Below, one piece after another: positions 47,778 through 58,684 of a stretch of 64,000 nucleotides of DNA. Origin of the DNA: Acinetobacter sp. ANC 4173 (GTDB taxonomy: Bacteria; Pseudomonadota; Gammaproteobacteria; Pseudomonadales; Moraxellaceae); contig NZ_SJOF01000003.1 of the NCBI RefSeq assembly GCF_004331255.1, positions 289,982 to 353,981 of the forward strand, read 5' to 3'. Position 1 is the stretch's first letter, and each line of letters opens with the position of its first letter. A program made the position numbers and the translations under genes. The notes below the pieces were generated by a model that was not told the DNA's origin, made no database searches, and saw only the letters and a list, made by a program, of their open reading frames with translations.

Positions 47778-49745
47778 CTAGATCAGTAAACTACGGATAT
47801 CTGCCAACAGCTTAGTTAACTTATTGGTGAAACGCGCTGCATCTGCCCCATTAATCACACGGTGATCGTAGGACAATGACAGTGGAAGCATGAGTTTCGG
47901 ATCAAAACCTTGCCCGTTCCATACTGGCTGCATAGTGGCTGGCGAAATACCGAGAATCGCCACTTGTGGCCAGTTCACTAACGGTGTGAATGCTGTACCA
48001 CCAATCGCACCAAGGCTTGAAATGGTGAAATTCGCACCTTGTAAGTCTTTCGGTGAAAGTTTCTTATCTCGTGCTTTTTGACCCAATACACCCAATTCAA
48101 CCGCAATTTGCTTAATGGTTTTTTGGTCTGGATTACGTAACACTGGAACGGTTAAGCCATCTGGGGTCGCTACAGCAATACCCATATGGATTTCATTACG
48201 CAATAATACAGACTTGCCATCATCAGCCAAATGACCTGCAAAATCGCGCTCTTCTTTGAGCAAGTGCGCCACAGCTTTGATGATGAATGCCATAATGGTC
48301 AAGCTAATGCCATCTTTCTTAAAGTTACCTTTAAGGTCGTTGCGCCAAGCTTCTAGTTCAGTAATATCAGCCAAATCAAACTGCGTAACTTGAGGAATAA
48401 AGTTGTTCAATGACAATTGCGGAATTGACACTTGCTGCAAACGCGTCAGTACTTTTTCTTCCACACCACCAAAAGCAGTGAAGTCTGGAAGCTTCGGCAA
48501 ACCTGAAACCGCTGGTGCAGCCGCAGCGACTGGTGACGCTTGCGGTGCTGTCAAACGTGCTTTCACATAAGCAAACACATCTTCTTTCATTAAGCGACCA
48601 TGTGGACCAGAGTTTTGTACCTGTGCCAGTACAACACCTAATTCACGCGCCAATTTACGTACCGCAGGGCCTGCATACACTTTTGCATTTTCTACACTTT
48701 GCTCTTTGGTCAGCTTATCTACCCCAGTTGTTTGCACTGGTGCAACTTCAACTTTGGCAGCAGACACAACAGAAGTCGTAGACGTTTGTGGTTGCACTTG
48801 TGGTGCTGCAACAGGAGCTTGTACAGCTGGCGCTGCCGATTCGCCTTCAATCGTCACCAAAGGCATACCTTGCGCGACACTTTGTCCAAGAGAAACATGA
48901 ATGGCTTTAATTACACCCGCAGTCGTGCTTGGTACTTCTACAGTCGCTTTATCAGACTCAACGACAATAATGCTTTGATCGTTCTCGACACGATCACCTA
49001 CACTCACCAAAATTTCAGCGACAGCGGCCTTGTCGACACCTAAGTCGGGTACTGTAATTTCTACAGCACCTGTTGCGACAGGCGCTGCGGTAACAACGGC
49101 TGCCTGTTGTACAGATTCAACTGCTGGTGCTGACGATGCAACGCTTGCTGGTACTGTTGCTGTTGGAGCAGCACCTGCTACTTTCACTTTTAACAGCACT
49201 ACGCCTTCTTTAACTGTATCGCCTGCTTGAATTTCAACACTTTCAACCGTGCCGGCAACCGTACTCGGTACTTCAACCGTGGCTTTGTCTGATTCAACCA
49301 CTACGATACTTTGATCAACTTCAATTGTATCGCCAGCTTTGACCAGGATTTCACCCACAACTGCTTTTTCAACGCCAATGTCTGGTACTTGCACATCAAC
49401 TACAGCACTTGTCACTGATTGACTCGCAACAACAGGAGCTACAACTTCTGGCGTTGCAACTACTGGAGCAGGTTCAACTACTTTTTCTTCCGCTTTTGCT
49501 GTAACAGAAGGCGCAGCAGCATCGGATTCAAGCTCAATCAGTACAGCACCTTCTGAAACTTCATCGCCCAATGCAACGCTGATGCTTTTGACCACACCTG
49601 CCGAAGTGCTAGGCACTTCAACAGAGGCTTTGTCGGACTCAAGTAAGACCAGACTGTCATCAACAGCAATCTGGTCGCCGACTTTTACTAAAATTTCTGC
49701 AACCGTGGCTTTATCTACGCCAATATCAGGTGTTGTGATTTGCAT
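47778..49745 (-). CDS. aceF: Pyruvate dehydrogenase E2, dihydrolipoyllysine acetyltransferase
   Basis: A 655-residue E2 core of the pyruvate dehydrogenase complex. Three tandem lipoyl domains each carry the lipoylated Lys (LLESDKASVEVPS near residue 40, then VVESDKATVEVPS near 155 and 270), joined by Ala/Pro/Val-rich linkers. A peripheral subunit-binding domain (AGPAVRKLARELGV...GPHGRLMKEDV, about 355-395) precedes the acetyltransferase domain, with LSYDHRVINGADAARF at the catalytic His. It starts 2 bp after the aceE stop. The E3 gene (lpd) is not adjacent. Confidence 0.97.
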   Translation of the reverse strand: MQITTPDIGVDKATVAEILVKVGDQIAVDDSLVLLESDKASVEVPSTSAGVVKSISVALGDEVSEGAVLIELESDAAAPSVTAKAEEKVVEPAPVVATPEVVAPVVASQSVTSAVVDVQVPDIGVEKAVVGEILVKAGDTIEVDQSIVVVESDKATVEVPSTVAGTVESVEIQAGDTVKEGVVLLKVKVAGAAPTATVPASVASSAPAVESVQQAAVVTAAPVATGAVEITVPDLGVDKAAVAEILVSVGDRVENDQSIIVVESDKATVEVPSTTAGVIKAIHVSLGQSVAQGMPLVTIEGESAAPAVQAPVAAPQVQPQTSTTSVVSAAKVEVAPVQTTGVDKLTKEQSVENAKVYAGPAVRKLARELGVVLAQVQNSGPHGRLMKEDVFAYVKARLTAPQASPVAAAAPAVSGLPKLPDFTAFGGVEEKVLTRLQQVSIPQLSLNNFIPQVTQFDLADITELEAWRNDLKGNFKKDGISLTIMAFIIKAVAHLLKEERDFAGHLADDGKSVLLRNEIHMGIAVATPDGLTVPVLRNPDQKTIKQIAVELGVLGQKARDKKLSPKDLQGANFTISSLGAIGGTAFTPLVNWPQVAILGISPATMQPVWNGQGFDPKLMLPLSLSYDHRVINGADAARFTNKLTKLLADIRSLLI

Positions 49746-49747
49746 AC

Positions 49748-52462
49748 TTAGTTCTCCTCACCTGATTGTTCTTTGTAGTCTGCAACTGCATGAACTTCAG
49801 GGTGCGCCTGAGGAGCCCATGCCACTGGACGGTCTGTATCTAACTCAAATGAAGAAATCGCATCTTTGACTAAGCGTGCATCGACTTCACCTTCATCTGC
49901 TAATTTTTTCAAGGTCGCAACCACAATATGCGCAGCATCTACACCGAAATAGCTACGTAAGTTGGCACGCGTATCTGAACGGCCGTAACCATCTGTACCC
50001 AAAGCAACGAACGGACGGTTGTCAGGCAAGTAAGCACGAACCTGTTCGCTATACGCTCGCATATGATCGGTCGCAGACACCACGATACCATCAGTTGGAC
50101 GAAGCAACTGAGAAACCCATGCTTCTTTCGCTTGTTCAGCCAAAGGATGTAAGCGATTGTATTCTTCACATGCCATACCATCACGCGCCAATTCGTTAAA
50201 GCTGGTCACGCTCCACACGTTTGAGTGAATTTGGTATTCGTCACGTAAAATTTTCGCAGCTTTAATCACTTCACGCAGAATCACGCCTGAACCCATGAGC
50301 TGAACCGTAGCTTTTTCATCTTCTTGCAACAAGTACATGCCGCGTTTGATGCCTTCCTCAGCGCCTACTGGCATTTCAGGATGCTCGTAGTTTTCGTTCA
50401 TCACGGTTAAGTAATAGAACACACGTTCTTGGTTGACATACATACGTTGTAAACCGTCATGCACAATCACTGCCAATTCATAACCGAAACATGGGTCATA
50501 AGACACACAGTTTGGAATCGTATTCGCAAGGATATGTGAGTGACCATCTTGGTGTTGTAAACCTTCACCGTTCAATGTGGTACGGCCTGCGGTTGCACCC
50601 AATAAGAAACCTTGTGCTTGTGCGTCGCCTGCTGCCCATGCAATGTCGCCAATACGTTGGAAACCAAACATTGAGTAGTACATGTACATTGGAATCATTG
50701 GCAAGTTATTGGTTGAATAACTGGTTGCCAACGCTGCCCATGCGCTCATCGCACCTGCTTCGTTGATCCCTTCTTGTAGCATGTGACCGTCTTTTGCTTC
50801 ACGGTAATGCATCAATTGTTCTTGGTCTTCAGGCGTGTATTTCTGACCATGTGCGGCATAAATACCCAACTGACGGAACATACCCTCTAAACCAAAAGTA
50901 CGCGCTTCATCTGGAACGATTGGTACTACGCGGTCTTTAATGGCTTTTTCTTTAAGTAAAGAAGCAATTAAACGAACCATCACCATGGTAGTAGATTGTT
51001 CTTTGCCCGCAGAACCTTTTAATACTGCATCAAATACCGACAATTCAGGAATGGCTAATTGCTCACTCTCTTTACGACGTGCAGGTAAATAGCCACCTAA
51101 TGCTTCACGACGCGCCTTCATATACTTCATTTCTGGAGAGTTTTCACTTGGGCGGTAGAATGGAAGCTCTTCTAACTTATCATCTGTAAATGGCAGGTTA
51201 AAACGGTCACGTACATATTTCAAAGAGTCGATCTGCATTTTTTTGATTTGGTGAGTTTTGTTCACCGCTTCAATTTCTTCAGATAAACCGTACCCTTTAA
51301 CAGTTTTCGCAAGAATCACTGTTGGTTGACCTTTGGCTTTCATTGCTTCTGCATAGGCTGCAAAAACTTTGTACGGGTCATGACCACCACGGTTAAGATT
51401 ATCGATGTCTTCATCGCTTAAATCTTTTACAAGTTCTGCAGCTTCTGGGTACTTGCCAAAGAATTTCTCACGTGTATATGCACCACCTTTCACTTGATAG
51501 CGTTGGTATTCACCATCAACCGTTTCTTCCATGACCGCTTTTAAAGCGCCTGTGCTGTCTTTTGCAAGTAGTGGATCCCAATGACGGCCCCATACCACTT
51601 TAATGACACGCCAGCCCGCGCCACGGAATAAAGATTCTAATTCTTGAATGATTTTACCGTTACCACGTACCGGACCATCTAGGCGCTGTAAGTTACAGTT
51701 CACCACCCAAATCAGGTTGTCCAGTTTTTCACGACCAGCAAGTGAAATTGCACCAGTACTTTCTGGCTCATCCATCTCACCATCGCCAAGATAAGCCCAG
51801 ACTTTACGATCTTCTTCTTTAATCAAGCCACGGTTCATCAAATATTTCTGAATGTGTGCTTGATAAATTGACATGATTGGACCAAGACCCATTGATACCG
51901 TTGGGAATTGCCAATAGTCTGGCATTAAATATGGATGTGGATAGCTTGGTAAACCGTTACCGCCCACTTCACGACGGAAATTACTTAACTGATCTTCAGT
52001 TAAACGACCTTCCAAGAAAGAACGTGCATAAATACCAGGAGCACAGTGACCTTGATAATAGATCATGTCACCGCCAAAGTTATTGCTATTGGCACGGAAG
52101 AAATGGTTAAAGCCTACATCATATAAAGTTGCAGAAGAGGCAAAACTTGCCAAGTGACCACCTAGGTCATCACCTGTTTTATTCGCACGTAATACCATAG
52201 CCAAGGCATTCCAACGGATCAGCGCACGAATACGGCGCTCCATATCCTGATCACCTGGCATAGCTGGGGTTTCTTCAACAGAAACCGTATTTAAATAAGG
52301 AGTATTTAAGCGCTGAATAGGAACATGTTTCGCGATTGCACGTTGATATAATTTTTCTAATAAAAATGCAGCACGTTCTGTTCCCATGTGTTTTAAAACC
52401 GAATCAAAAGCATCTTGCCATTCTTGGGTTTCTTGCGCATCTGTATCGCCATAAAACGCCAT
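49748..52462 (-). CDS. aceE: Pyruvate dehydrogenase E1 component (homodimeric)
   Basis: A 904-residue homodimeric E1 that decarboxylates pyruvate with thiamine diphosphate and acetylates the E2 lipoyl group. Family blocks include DGGDLGGHLASFASSATLYDVGFNHFF-like GGHLASFASSATLYD, the ThDP fold LGDGEMDEPE and NLQRLDGPVRGN, and QEGINEAGAM in the second half. The ATG at 52462 (AGG seven bases upstream, MAFYGDTDAQE) is preferred over the longer frame. It forms a two-gene operon with aceF. Confidence 0.97.
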   Translation of the reverse strand: MAFYGDTDAQETQEWQDAFDSVLKHMGTERAAFLLEKLYQRAIAKHVPIQRLNTPYLNTVSVEETPAMPGDQDMERRIRALIRWNALAMVLRANKTGDDLGGHLASFASSATLYDVGFNHFFRANSNNFGGDMIYYQGHCAPGIYARSFLEGRLTEDQLSNFRREVGGNGLPSYPHPYLMPDYWQFPTVSMGLGPIMSIYQAHIQKYLMNRGLIKEEDRKVWAYLGDGEMDEPESTGAISLAGREKLDNLIWVVNCNLQRLDGPVRGNGKIIQELESLFRGAGWRVIKVVWGRHWDPLLAKDSTGALKAVMEETVDGEYQRYQVKGGAYTREKFFGKYPEAAELVKDLSDEDIDNLNRGGHDPYKVFAAYAEAMKAKGQPTVILAKTVKGYGLSEEIEAVNKTHQIKKMQIDSLKYVRDRFNLPFTDDKLEELPFYRPSENSPEMKYMKARREALGGYLPARRKESEQLAIPELSVFDAVLKGSAGKEQSTTMVMVRLIASLLKEKAIKDRVVPIVPDEARTFGLEGMFRQLGIYAAHGQKYTPEDQEQLMHYREAKDGHMLQEGINEAGAMSAWAALATSYSTNNLPMIPMYMYYSMFGFQRIGDIAWAAGDAQAQGFLLGATAGRTTLNGEGLQHQDGHSHILANTIPNCVSYDPCFGYELAVIVHDGLQRMYVNQERVFYYLTVMNENYEHPEMPVGAEEGIKRGMYLLQEDEKATVQLMGSGVILREVIKAAKILRDEYQIHSNVWSVTSFNELARDGMACEEYNRLHPLAEQAKEAWVSQLLRPTDGIVVSATDHMRAYSEQVRAYLPDNRPFVALGTDGYGRSDTRANLRSYFGVDAAHIVVATLKKLADEGEVDARLVKDAISSFELDTDRPVAWAPQAHPEVHAVADYKEQSGEEN

Positions 52463-52791
52463 AATCCACCTATTCCTTGAGCTTAATCTATTATGTATAT
52501 GTACCATACTTTGGTATTAGAAGTTATCGCTACAGCTGAATACGGAAAGGTACCACTATTTATAAAATAAATAATTGCTGACGATTTAACACTCAAATTA
52601 ACAAAAAATCGCCAATAATGTTGTTTTTTTATACAAACAAAGTTCTTTTGCCTGATAGTATGAAAAAAAGATATAGGGAACATCCCTATTTTGGTGCAAA
52701 TATCGGAAACAAAAAAGGCAGCCCATGGGAAAGAGGTGAAACCCAATAAACTGCCTTTCGAAGAATGCTTAGCTTAAATAGTCTGGTGCGA
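52463..52791. other. Intergenic region between aceE and the M23 peptidase gene
   Basis: 329 bases between co-directional leftward genes. The left half is AT-rich and should hold the aceE promoter. The right half has the hairpin that ends the peptidase transcript (52713-52758). No gene is seen. Confidence 0.5.
52713..52758 (-). terminator. Hairpin terminator after the M23 peptidase gene
   Basis: AAAGGCAG (about 52714-52721) pairs with CTGCCTTT (52751-52758) around a long loop; the plus-strand A-run supplies the U-run. It lies 34 bases after the peptidase stop. Confidence 0.65.
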
Positions 52792-53481
52792 TTACGGCAA
52801 CATAGCTAAATAAGTCGATGGATTTTTACGCTGACCATCTTTCACAACTTCATAATGTAAATGCGGGCCAGTACAACGACCTGTACAACCAACATTCGCA
52901 ATATGTTCACCCGCATCTACGCGGTCACCAACACGTGCAATTAAACGTGAAGCATGTGCATAACGGGTGATGTAACCATCGCCATGGTTAATTTCAACAT
53001 ATTGACCATAACCCGAACCCCAACCCGACTTGGTCACAACACCAGAACCCGTTGCATAAATTGGTGTGCCACTTGGCGCTGACAAATCTAAACCTGAATG
53101 ATGTTCAGCACGCCCACCCATGGTACGACCACCAAAATTTGAGCTGATGCGCTTCATGTCTGGCAATGGATGAGTCACTAACCATGAATAAGGACTATTT
53201 GAAGATGCAGAATACGAAGTTTTAGTGCCGTATTTTTTAGCAATTGATTCGTTGTTTAGTTCAACAGTTTTTTCACGCAATTTGACTGACATTTGCGTAC
53301 TTGCAGGAATATCAATGTCTTCAGGTTCAGCATATGAACCTTGCGCTAAAGTTTGAGTCAGTTGTTCAATACGATCTGGTGAAGCAGTGGTATTAGAATT
53401 TAATTGAACTAAATCAGCGAAAGCGACCGATGCGGTCGATGCGGCTAAAGAAAACGCCAATAAAATACGTCTTGTGTGCAT
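52792..53481 (-). CDS. M23 family metallopeptidase
   Basis: A 229-residue exported LytM/peptidase M23 protein, with a signal peptide MHTRRILLAFSLAASTASVAFA and a catalytic domain at about residues 110-225. The zinc ligands are present: His and Asp in EHHSGLDLSAPSGTP and the HLH pair in GPHLHYEV, so it should be an active peptidoglycan endopeptidase. The ATG at 53481 follows AGAGG. Genes of this kind sit beside dciA and lpxC in many gammaproteobacteria, and it diverges here from dciA, 108 bp apart. Confidence 0.92.
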   Translation of the reverse strand: MHTRRILLAFSLAASTASVAFADLVQLNSNTTASPDRIEQLTQTLAQGSYAEPEDIDIPASTQMSVKLREKTVELNNESIAKKYGTKTSYSASSNSPYSWLVTHPLPDMKRISSNFGGRTMGGRAEHHSGLDLSAPSGTPIYATGSGVVTKSGWGSGYGQYVEINHGDGYITRYAHASRLIARVGDRVDAGEHIANVGCTGRCTGPHLHYEVVKDGQRKNPSTYLAMLP

Positions 53482-53589
53482 AAAAAACCTCTTTAAACTG
53501 TTCTTACAAAAGTTCCTTGCGTGATCTCTTCCTTGATATCTACTGAAAGGAGCGCATAAGCTTAAGACACAAATATGAAGGTAATATGT

Positions 53590-54030
53590 ATGTCTGAACC
53601 AGAAAATCTCTTTCAACAAACAAGAAAACGCATAAAAACAGGAAACTTATCGTTTCTCTCAACGCAAGTTGCTGCATGGCAGAAACTTAGCAAACTCATT
53701 CAACCGTTATTGCCTCAACCAGAGCAATGGCAGGTTGCTTGTTATCAATATGGTGTTTTGACCGTAACGGGTGAAAATCAAGCGATGGTGAGTCAACTTG
53801 GTTACTTACAAAAGCAATATATTGTTCAATTGGCTCAACTAGAAGAACTCAAAGATTTACAAAAAATACAGGTTCGTTTAAGAGTCTCCTCAACAACCAC
53901 ACCTGCTCCTGAACCATCTTCACGATCTCTTAGCCCAGAAACCCAAGATTTATTAAAAGGGGCTGCTGACTTTGTGAGCGACCCTAAGCTTAGCCAAGCG
54001 ATGCTACGTTTGGCAAGCAATAAAAAGTAA
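53590..54030 (+). CDS. dciA: DciA (DUF721) family replicative helicase loader
   Basis: A 146-residue DUF721/DciA-type protein. The N-terminal KH-like part is recognisable (QVAAWQKLSKLIQPLLPQPEQWQVACYQYGVLTVTGENQAMVSQLGYLQKQ); the C-terminal third is a low-complexity, Ser/Pro-rich and then helical tail. DciA loads the DnaB helicase in bacteria that lack DnaC, which includes Acinetobacter. ATG 53590 has AAGG nine bases upstream. The context (lpxC on one side, an M23 peptidase on the other) is the usual one for this gene in the class. Confidence 0.82.
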   Translation: MSEPENLFQQTRKRIKTGNLSFLSTQVAAWQKLSKLIQPLLPQPEQWQVACYQYGVLTVTGENQAMVSQLGYLQKQYIVQLAQLEELKDLQKIQVRLRVSSTTTPAPEPSSRSLSPETQDLLKGAADFVSDPKLSQAMLRLASNKK

Positions 54031-54126
54031 GCTAGAGTTGGGGCTGGAAAATGCGTCGATCAAAAAAGTGACCTAATTCTCATTTTTATTTGTTATATTA
54101 TAACGTAACCCATATAAGACAAGGAC

Positions 54127-55029
54127 TTATGTCACACTTACATAAGGGATTGGACATTGATCTATGTCATCAAATGTTACAATTTCATAGCTGGTTGGAT
54201 CACTTTGAACATTGCGTAACAATTGGTTATTCAGGGCATGACCTGACTTATATCCATCAAATTTCGCAATAATTTGATGTCCTAATAAATATAAATCGCC
54301 TACGGCATCTAATATTTTGTGACGAACAAATTCATCCGAGAAACGCAAACCTTCCTCATTGACCACGCCAGTATCATCGACACCAATGGCATTGTCTAAA
54401 CTTGCCCCTAAAGCCAAATTGTTGGCTTTTAAGTAATCCAAGTCCTTCATAAAGCCAAATGTACGCGCCCCACTGACTTCGTAGACAAAAGTTTCAGTTG
54501 AAAAATCAATGGTGGCAGACTGATATTCTTTTTTAAATGCGGGATGGTCAAAATCAATGGTGAAATTCAGCTGAAAACCTGAATGCGGCGTAAAAATTGC
54601 ACGCTTATCATCAATTAATGCTTCTACAGGCTTTAAGATTCGGATAAATTTTTTGGGTGCATTTTGCTCAACCAACCCACCTTGCATTAACAGGTAGATA
54701 AATGGACCCGCACTGCCATCCATAATTGGCACTTCTGAAGCAGAGACCTCGATAATTAAATTATCAATACCCAAACCTGCAATCGCACTCATCACGTGCT
54801 CAATAGTGCCTACTTTGGCATCTTCTTGAACCAAGTTAGAGCACATAAAGGCTTCTTGAATCAGCATCGCATCGGCTTGAATATCCACAGGTGGATCTAA
54901 ATCAATACGACGGAACACAATACCCCCATCCACATGGTGCGGCACAAAGTTCATTAACACCTTTTGCCCACTATGAAGACCAATACCGCTCGCTTTCACG
55001 ACACGTTGCAGGGTACGCTGTTTCAACAT
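54127..55029 (-). CDS. lpxC: UDP-3-O-acyl-N-acetylglucosamine deacetylase
   Basis: A 300-residue zinc deacetylase, the committed step of lipid A synthesis. The zinc-binding and catalytic segments are visible: [16 protein letters not shown] (first His), [26 protein letters not shown] (second His and Asp) and GHALNN near the end. It is complete. In Acinetobacter, loss of LpxC abolishes LOS and gives colistin resistance; this copy looks intact. It is downstream of ftsZ in the same direction but separated by a terminator. Confidence 0.97.
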   Translation of the reverse strand: MLKQRTLQRVVKASGIGLHSGQKVLMNFVPHHVDGGIVFRRIDLDPPVDIQADAMLIQEAFMCSNLVQEDAKVGTIEHVMSAIAGLGIDNLIIEVSASEVPIMDGSAGPFIYLLMQGGLVEQNAPKKFIRILKPVEALIDDKRAIFTPHSGFQLNFTIDFDHPAFKKEYQSATIDFSTETFVYEVSGARTFGFMKDLDYLKANNLALGASLDNAIGVDDTGVVNEEGLRFSDEFVRHKILDAVGDLYLLGHQIIAKFDGYKSGHALNNQLLRNVQSDPTSYEIVTFDDIDQCPIPYVSVT

Positions 55030-55090
55030 GCTTTTTCTATCATCTGCCCATAAATCCGCTATACGTTAGCATATTTAGCCATTGATAAAA

Positions 55091-55120
55091 AACAAAAAGG
55101 TAGCGATAACGCTACCTTTT
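55091..55120 (-). terminator. Intrinsic terminator after ftsZ
   Basis: AAAAGGTAGCG (55095-55105), loop ATAA, CGCTACCTTTT (55110-55120). A perfect hairpin with A/T flanks between ftsZ and lpxC. Confidence 0.85.
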
Positions 55121-55153
55121 ATAGTGTTTTAAAAGCAAGTTATTGAAAAATAA

Positions 55154-56338
55154 TTACTTACGTTGCTGATTTTTCAAATAATCTTGAATACTCATTGGTG
55201 TTGGACGTGACGCACCAGCAGATGAAGCAGCACTCATTGCAGAAGCATCCGCCTGCTGACGCTGAATTGCAGGAACATCATCTTCTTCAACCACAGCATG
55301 GGTAGTTGCAGAACGTGAAACCTGCGTAGTTGCACGCTTCACAGGTTCAATCGCATCTGCCGAATTGCGAGTTAAACCGGTTGCAATCACAGTCACGCTA
55401 ATTTCATCACGCGCATCAGGATCAAATACCGTGCCGTAGAAAACTTGACCTTCATCCAAGTCCACAATTTGGTTCACAACATCAGTGATTTCTTCAATTT
55501 CACCAAAGGTGACATCATCACCACCCGTCACGTTAATCAAAATGCCCTTAGCATTCATAATGGTCACGTTATCTAATAACGGACTACGAATCGCCTGTTC
55601 TGCAGCTTGACGCGCACGATGTTCACCACGACCTGAGCCTGCACCCATCATGGCATAACCACGGGTACTCATTGCGGTTTTCAAGTCAGCAAAGTCAAGG
55701 TTAATGTGACCAGGGCGAACCACTAAATCGAAGATACTGCGCACTGCGTTGAGCAATACGTCATCCGCCTTTTTATAGGCATCCTTCATAGAGATATCGC
55801 GGAATACTTTTAACAGGCGCTGGTTTGGAATAATAATAAGTGAGTCTACGTGCGCTTCTAAAGCCTCAATGCCTTTTTCAGCAGACTGTTGACGACGCTT
55901 ACCTTCAAAATTAAACGGCGTAGTCACTACCCCCACCGTTAAAATACCCATTTCTTTGGCAATTTCTGCAACGACTGGAGCAGCACCTGTACCAGTTCCG
56001 CCCCCCATACCTGCAGTGACGAACACCATATCGGTGCCTTCTAAATGCTGGCGGATCAACTCACGGCTTTCTTCGGCCGCTGTTTGACCCACTTGAGGAT
56101 TTGCACCTGCACCCAAACCACGGGTACTCTGTTCACCTAGCTGGATTTTAAATTGTGCATTCATGCGGTCCAAAGCTTGTTTGTCCGTATTGGCACAAAC
56201 AAATTTTACACCCTGAATATCCGATTCCAACATGTGTTGAACAGCATTACCGCCTGCACCACCTACACCAAATACAGTGAAACGGGCTTGACCGTTGCTA
56301 TCGTTCTGATCATCTTCTAAAAATTCAAATGAGGCCAT
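55154..56338 (-). CDS. ftsZ: Cell division protein FtsZ
   Basis: A 394-residue tubulin-like GTPase that forms the Z ring. It has [10 protein letters not shown], the GTP-binding [13 protein letters not shown], and the T7 loop [12 protein letters not shown] variable linker then leads to the conserved C-terminal peptide [14 protein letters not shown], which binds FtsA and ZipA. The ATG at 56338 (AAAGG two bases before, AGGAA further up) is preferred over the upstream frame start because [10 protein letters not shown] is the usual Acinetobacter N-terminus. It is last in the murG-to-ftsZ block. Confidence 0.97.
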   Translation of the reverse strand: MASFEFLEDDQNDSNGQARFTVFGVGGAGGNAVQHMLESDIQGVKFVCANTDKQALDRMNAQFKIQLGEQSTRGLGAGANPQVGQTAAEESRELIRQHLEGTDMVFVTAGMGGGTGTGAAPVVAEIAKEMGILTVGVVTTPFNFEGKRRQQSAEKGIEALEAHVDSLIIIPNQRLLKVFRDISMKDAYKKADDVLLNAVRSIFDLVVRPGHINLDFADLKTAMSTRGYAMMGAGSGRGEHRARQAAEQAIRSPLLDNVTIMNAKGILINVTGGDDVTFGEIEEITDVVNQIVDLDEGQVFYGTVFDPDARDEISVTVIATGLTRNSADAIEPVKRATTQVSRSATTHAVVEEDDVPAIQRQQADASAMSAASSAGASRPTPMSIQDYLKNQQRK

Positions 56339-56499
56339 GACCTTTAAATTTCCTAATTCGTAATTGGCAGTCACTTAAGCCCGTATACTGCCTTGATCTG
56401 CATAAATAAAATTGATTTTAGAATGCTGTTCAATGTTTAGCTTGTCAAGTATTGACCGCTTAACGTACAACTTCCAAACAATATTCCTTAAAAATACCA

Positions 56500-57762
56500 C
56501 TAAAAAATAGACTTCAACTTATCATTTAGTCCTGACCATGCTCGTCCAGCACGTTTCCAGAACGAAAGTGTTTCAGGATCTACGGTTTCTACCAAGGTCT
56601 CTTGCGGATCTCCTTGACTGAACATCAACAAACCTGCCGCCGTTGCGTATTGGGAACGACGTAGTGATGCCAAATAAGGTTCATCAGCATAAACTTGTAC
56701 AGGTGGATTGCCCAAATGCGCTGAAATACCCAACATGCGGCGCACTAGGCTGACCATCCCTTCAATCTGACAAGCATCACCCGTCAAGACCACGCCATGG
56801 TATAAGCCATGAATGGCACCGCTACGCTCAAGTGCGTCTCGAACTTGGGTCAGAATTTCTTCATAGCGCGCAATCATAATGTCAGATAATTCAATTCGGC
56901 TAATGGTTTGCGGACCATCAATGCCTTGAATTTGAATCATATGATCGGGTTTTACCACTTTTAAGTCGACACAACCATAGAGCAACTTGATTCGTTCTGC
57001 TTCTTCAGTTGTGGTCTGTAAAACGGCAGCAATATCGCGTGTCACATGTTCACCGCCACGCTGCAAGGTTTCCGCCATCGCCAGACGCCCATCTAAATAG
57101 ACCGCAAGATTGGTGGTTCCAGCACCCATATCGAGCAAACAAACCCCATATTCTTTTTCGTCTTTCAGCAAACTGGCTTCTGCGGTTGCCAAGCAGGACA
57201 CCACCATTTTTTCTACGGTGATGTTCGCGCCTTTCATGGCACGATCCAGATTTTGCATGGTACTGATGGGTAACATCATCAACTGATAATGTCCTTTCAT
57301 ACTGTGCGCAGACATCCGAATCGGATTCTGTACCCATTCCGGGGAATCATCCAATTCAAAACCTAGCGGGACTGCACTCACCAAATAATGGTCTGAAGTG
57401 ACATGGCTGGCTTTAGCCAACTCTAATGCTCTGACCACTTCATTGGTGCTAATACTATGTTCAGCATTTTCAATTGGGGTACGCCCCGAAGCATAAAAAC
57501 TTTTTAATTCTGCACTTGGAATAGAAACCCAAGCCGAATGCACACGGCACTCAGCCATATCTTCCGCTTCCTGAACGGCATTTTTTATCGCCGTGATGAC
57601 TTTATCCAAGCTCACGATTTTGCCTTTGTTCATACCGCGGTTACGTGCAGTCGCCATCCCAATGACTTGAATCTTGTCTGGGGCGTGCACCTTACCAATC
57701 AAAACTGAAACTTTATGTGTCCCAATGTCAATCGCAACAACTGAGGGAACAGCTTCACTCAT
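56500..57762 (-). CDS. ftsA: Cell division protein FtsA
   Basis: A 420-residue actin-like protein that tethers FtsZ to the membrane. The actin/Hsp70 fold is visible: VVAIDIGTHKVSVLIGK near the N-terminus, the 1C domain after it, LLDMGAGTTNLAVY in the centre, and VVLTGDACQIEGM later. The C-terminal amphipathic membrane helix (FWKRAGRAWSGLNDKLKSIF) is intact. It lies 64 bp downstream of ftsQ and about 160 bp upstream of ftsZ. Confidence 0.97.
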   Translation of the reverse strand: MSEAVPSVVAIDIGTHKVSVLIGKVHAPDKIQVIGMATARNRGMNKGKIVSLDKVITAIKNAVQEAEDMAECRVHSAWVSIPSAELKSFYASGRTPIENAEHSISTNEVVRALELAKASHVTSDHYLVSAVPLGFELDDSPEWVQNPIRMSAHSMKGHYQLMMLPISTMQNLDRAMKGANITVEKMVVSCLATAEASLLKDEKEYGVCLLDMGAGTTNLAVYLDGRLAMAETLQRGGEHVTRDIAAVLQTTTEEAERIKLLYGCVDLKVVKPDHMIQIQGIDGPQTISRIELSDIMIARYEEILTQVRDALERSGAIHGLYHGVVLTGDACQIEGMVSLVRRMLGISAHLGNPPVQVYADEPYLASLRRSQYATAAGLLMFSQGDPQETLVETVDPETLSFWKRAGRAWSGLNDKLKSIF

Positions 57763-57826
57763 TATTTACTACCATTACATGTTTGTTTAATTTCTGGCTT
57801 TACGCCTCTATTTATAAAGCCAACTA

Positions 57827-58681
57827 TTATGGCTTTGCACTTATCCCATCCGCAATGCTTGTGTCATTAATCGTTACAACAAAGTGACCATTTACAATTT
57901 TGGGTGGGGCTGTGCTTTTCCATTGAATCGCTAGGCCGTTCCTATAGCGTAAATCGATTGCCGAGATTTGTGACCACACAGGTTTCAAATCACTTTGTGC
58001 TAGATGACTTAAGCGTTGTAGCTTACTCATGGTTTGATCCTGATCAACAATAACACGTAATCCAGAATCAAACTGCATAAACCAAGTCATACGCTCCGTT
58101 AAATATAATTCTTTTAGCCGAAGGTTGACTGGAAGGAATAACTGATTAATTTCATTATAACGACGCATCATGGTTTTGGATTGGCTGATCGGCCCATGAA
58201 GCAACGGCAATTGTTGATAATTTTTGGGTGTCACTTCAGCAAAAATATCGCCGCTATCGCTCAGTAAGCGCCCAGTTCCCCAACGGGCAATCGCATGACG
58301 AGGCATAACTCGGACGCGAATCGCATTCGGCCATGCTCGAGAAACCACGACACGATCTACCCATGACAGCTCTAAAGCACGGTCACGGATTTGTTCTAAA
58401 TCAGAAGTAAAATAATTATTTTGTAAAGTTGGTGCCACGTGTAACATCACTTGACGATGCTCAGCATCGGAACGTGTTCCGACCACATCCAGATCCGCGA
58501 CACGTGCATCGGTCATGACTTTGTATAAGCCAAATATTCCAGCAGCCAAGACCACAAAAGCAATGACCAACAGCAACCAACCACCCACGTTAGTCAGCTG
58601 TTCTTTTCGCGTGGGTGGTTTGTCGTGAATCGAGGTAATTGCAGCGCGTTTGCGCCGCATCGATGCTGGAAGTTGAGCCAT
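57827..58681 (-). CDS. ftsQ: Cell division protein FtsQ
   Basis: A 284-residue bitopic divisome protein. A basic cytoplasmic tail leads to one transmembrane helix (about residues 33-54), then the POTRA domain (VADLDVVGTRSDAEHRQVM, WVDRVVVSRAWPNAIRVRVMPRHAIARWG) and the beta domain (about 130-270). Its start is 3 bp after the ddlB stop region, so the genes are co-transcribed. Confidence 0.95.
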   Translation of the reverse strand: MAQLPASMRRKRAAITSIHDKPPTRKEQLTNVGGWLLLVIAFVVLAAGIFGLYKVMTDARVADLDVVGTRSDAEHRQVMLHVAPTLQNNYFTSDLEQIRDRALELSWVDRVVVSRAWPNAIRVRVMPRHAIARWGTGRLLSDSGDIFAEVTPKNYQQLPLLHGPISQSKTMMRRYNEINQLFLPVNLRLKELYLTERMTWFMQFDSGLRVIVDQDQTMSKLQRLSHLAQSDLKPVWSQISAIDLRYRNGLAIQWKSTAPPKIVNGHFVVTINDTSIADGISAKP

Positions 58682-58684
58682 AAC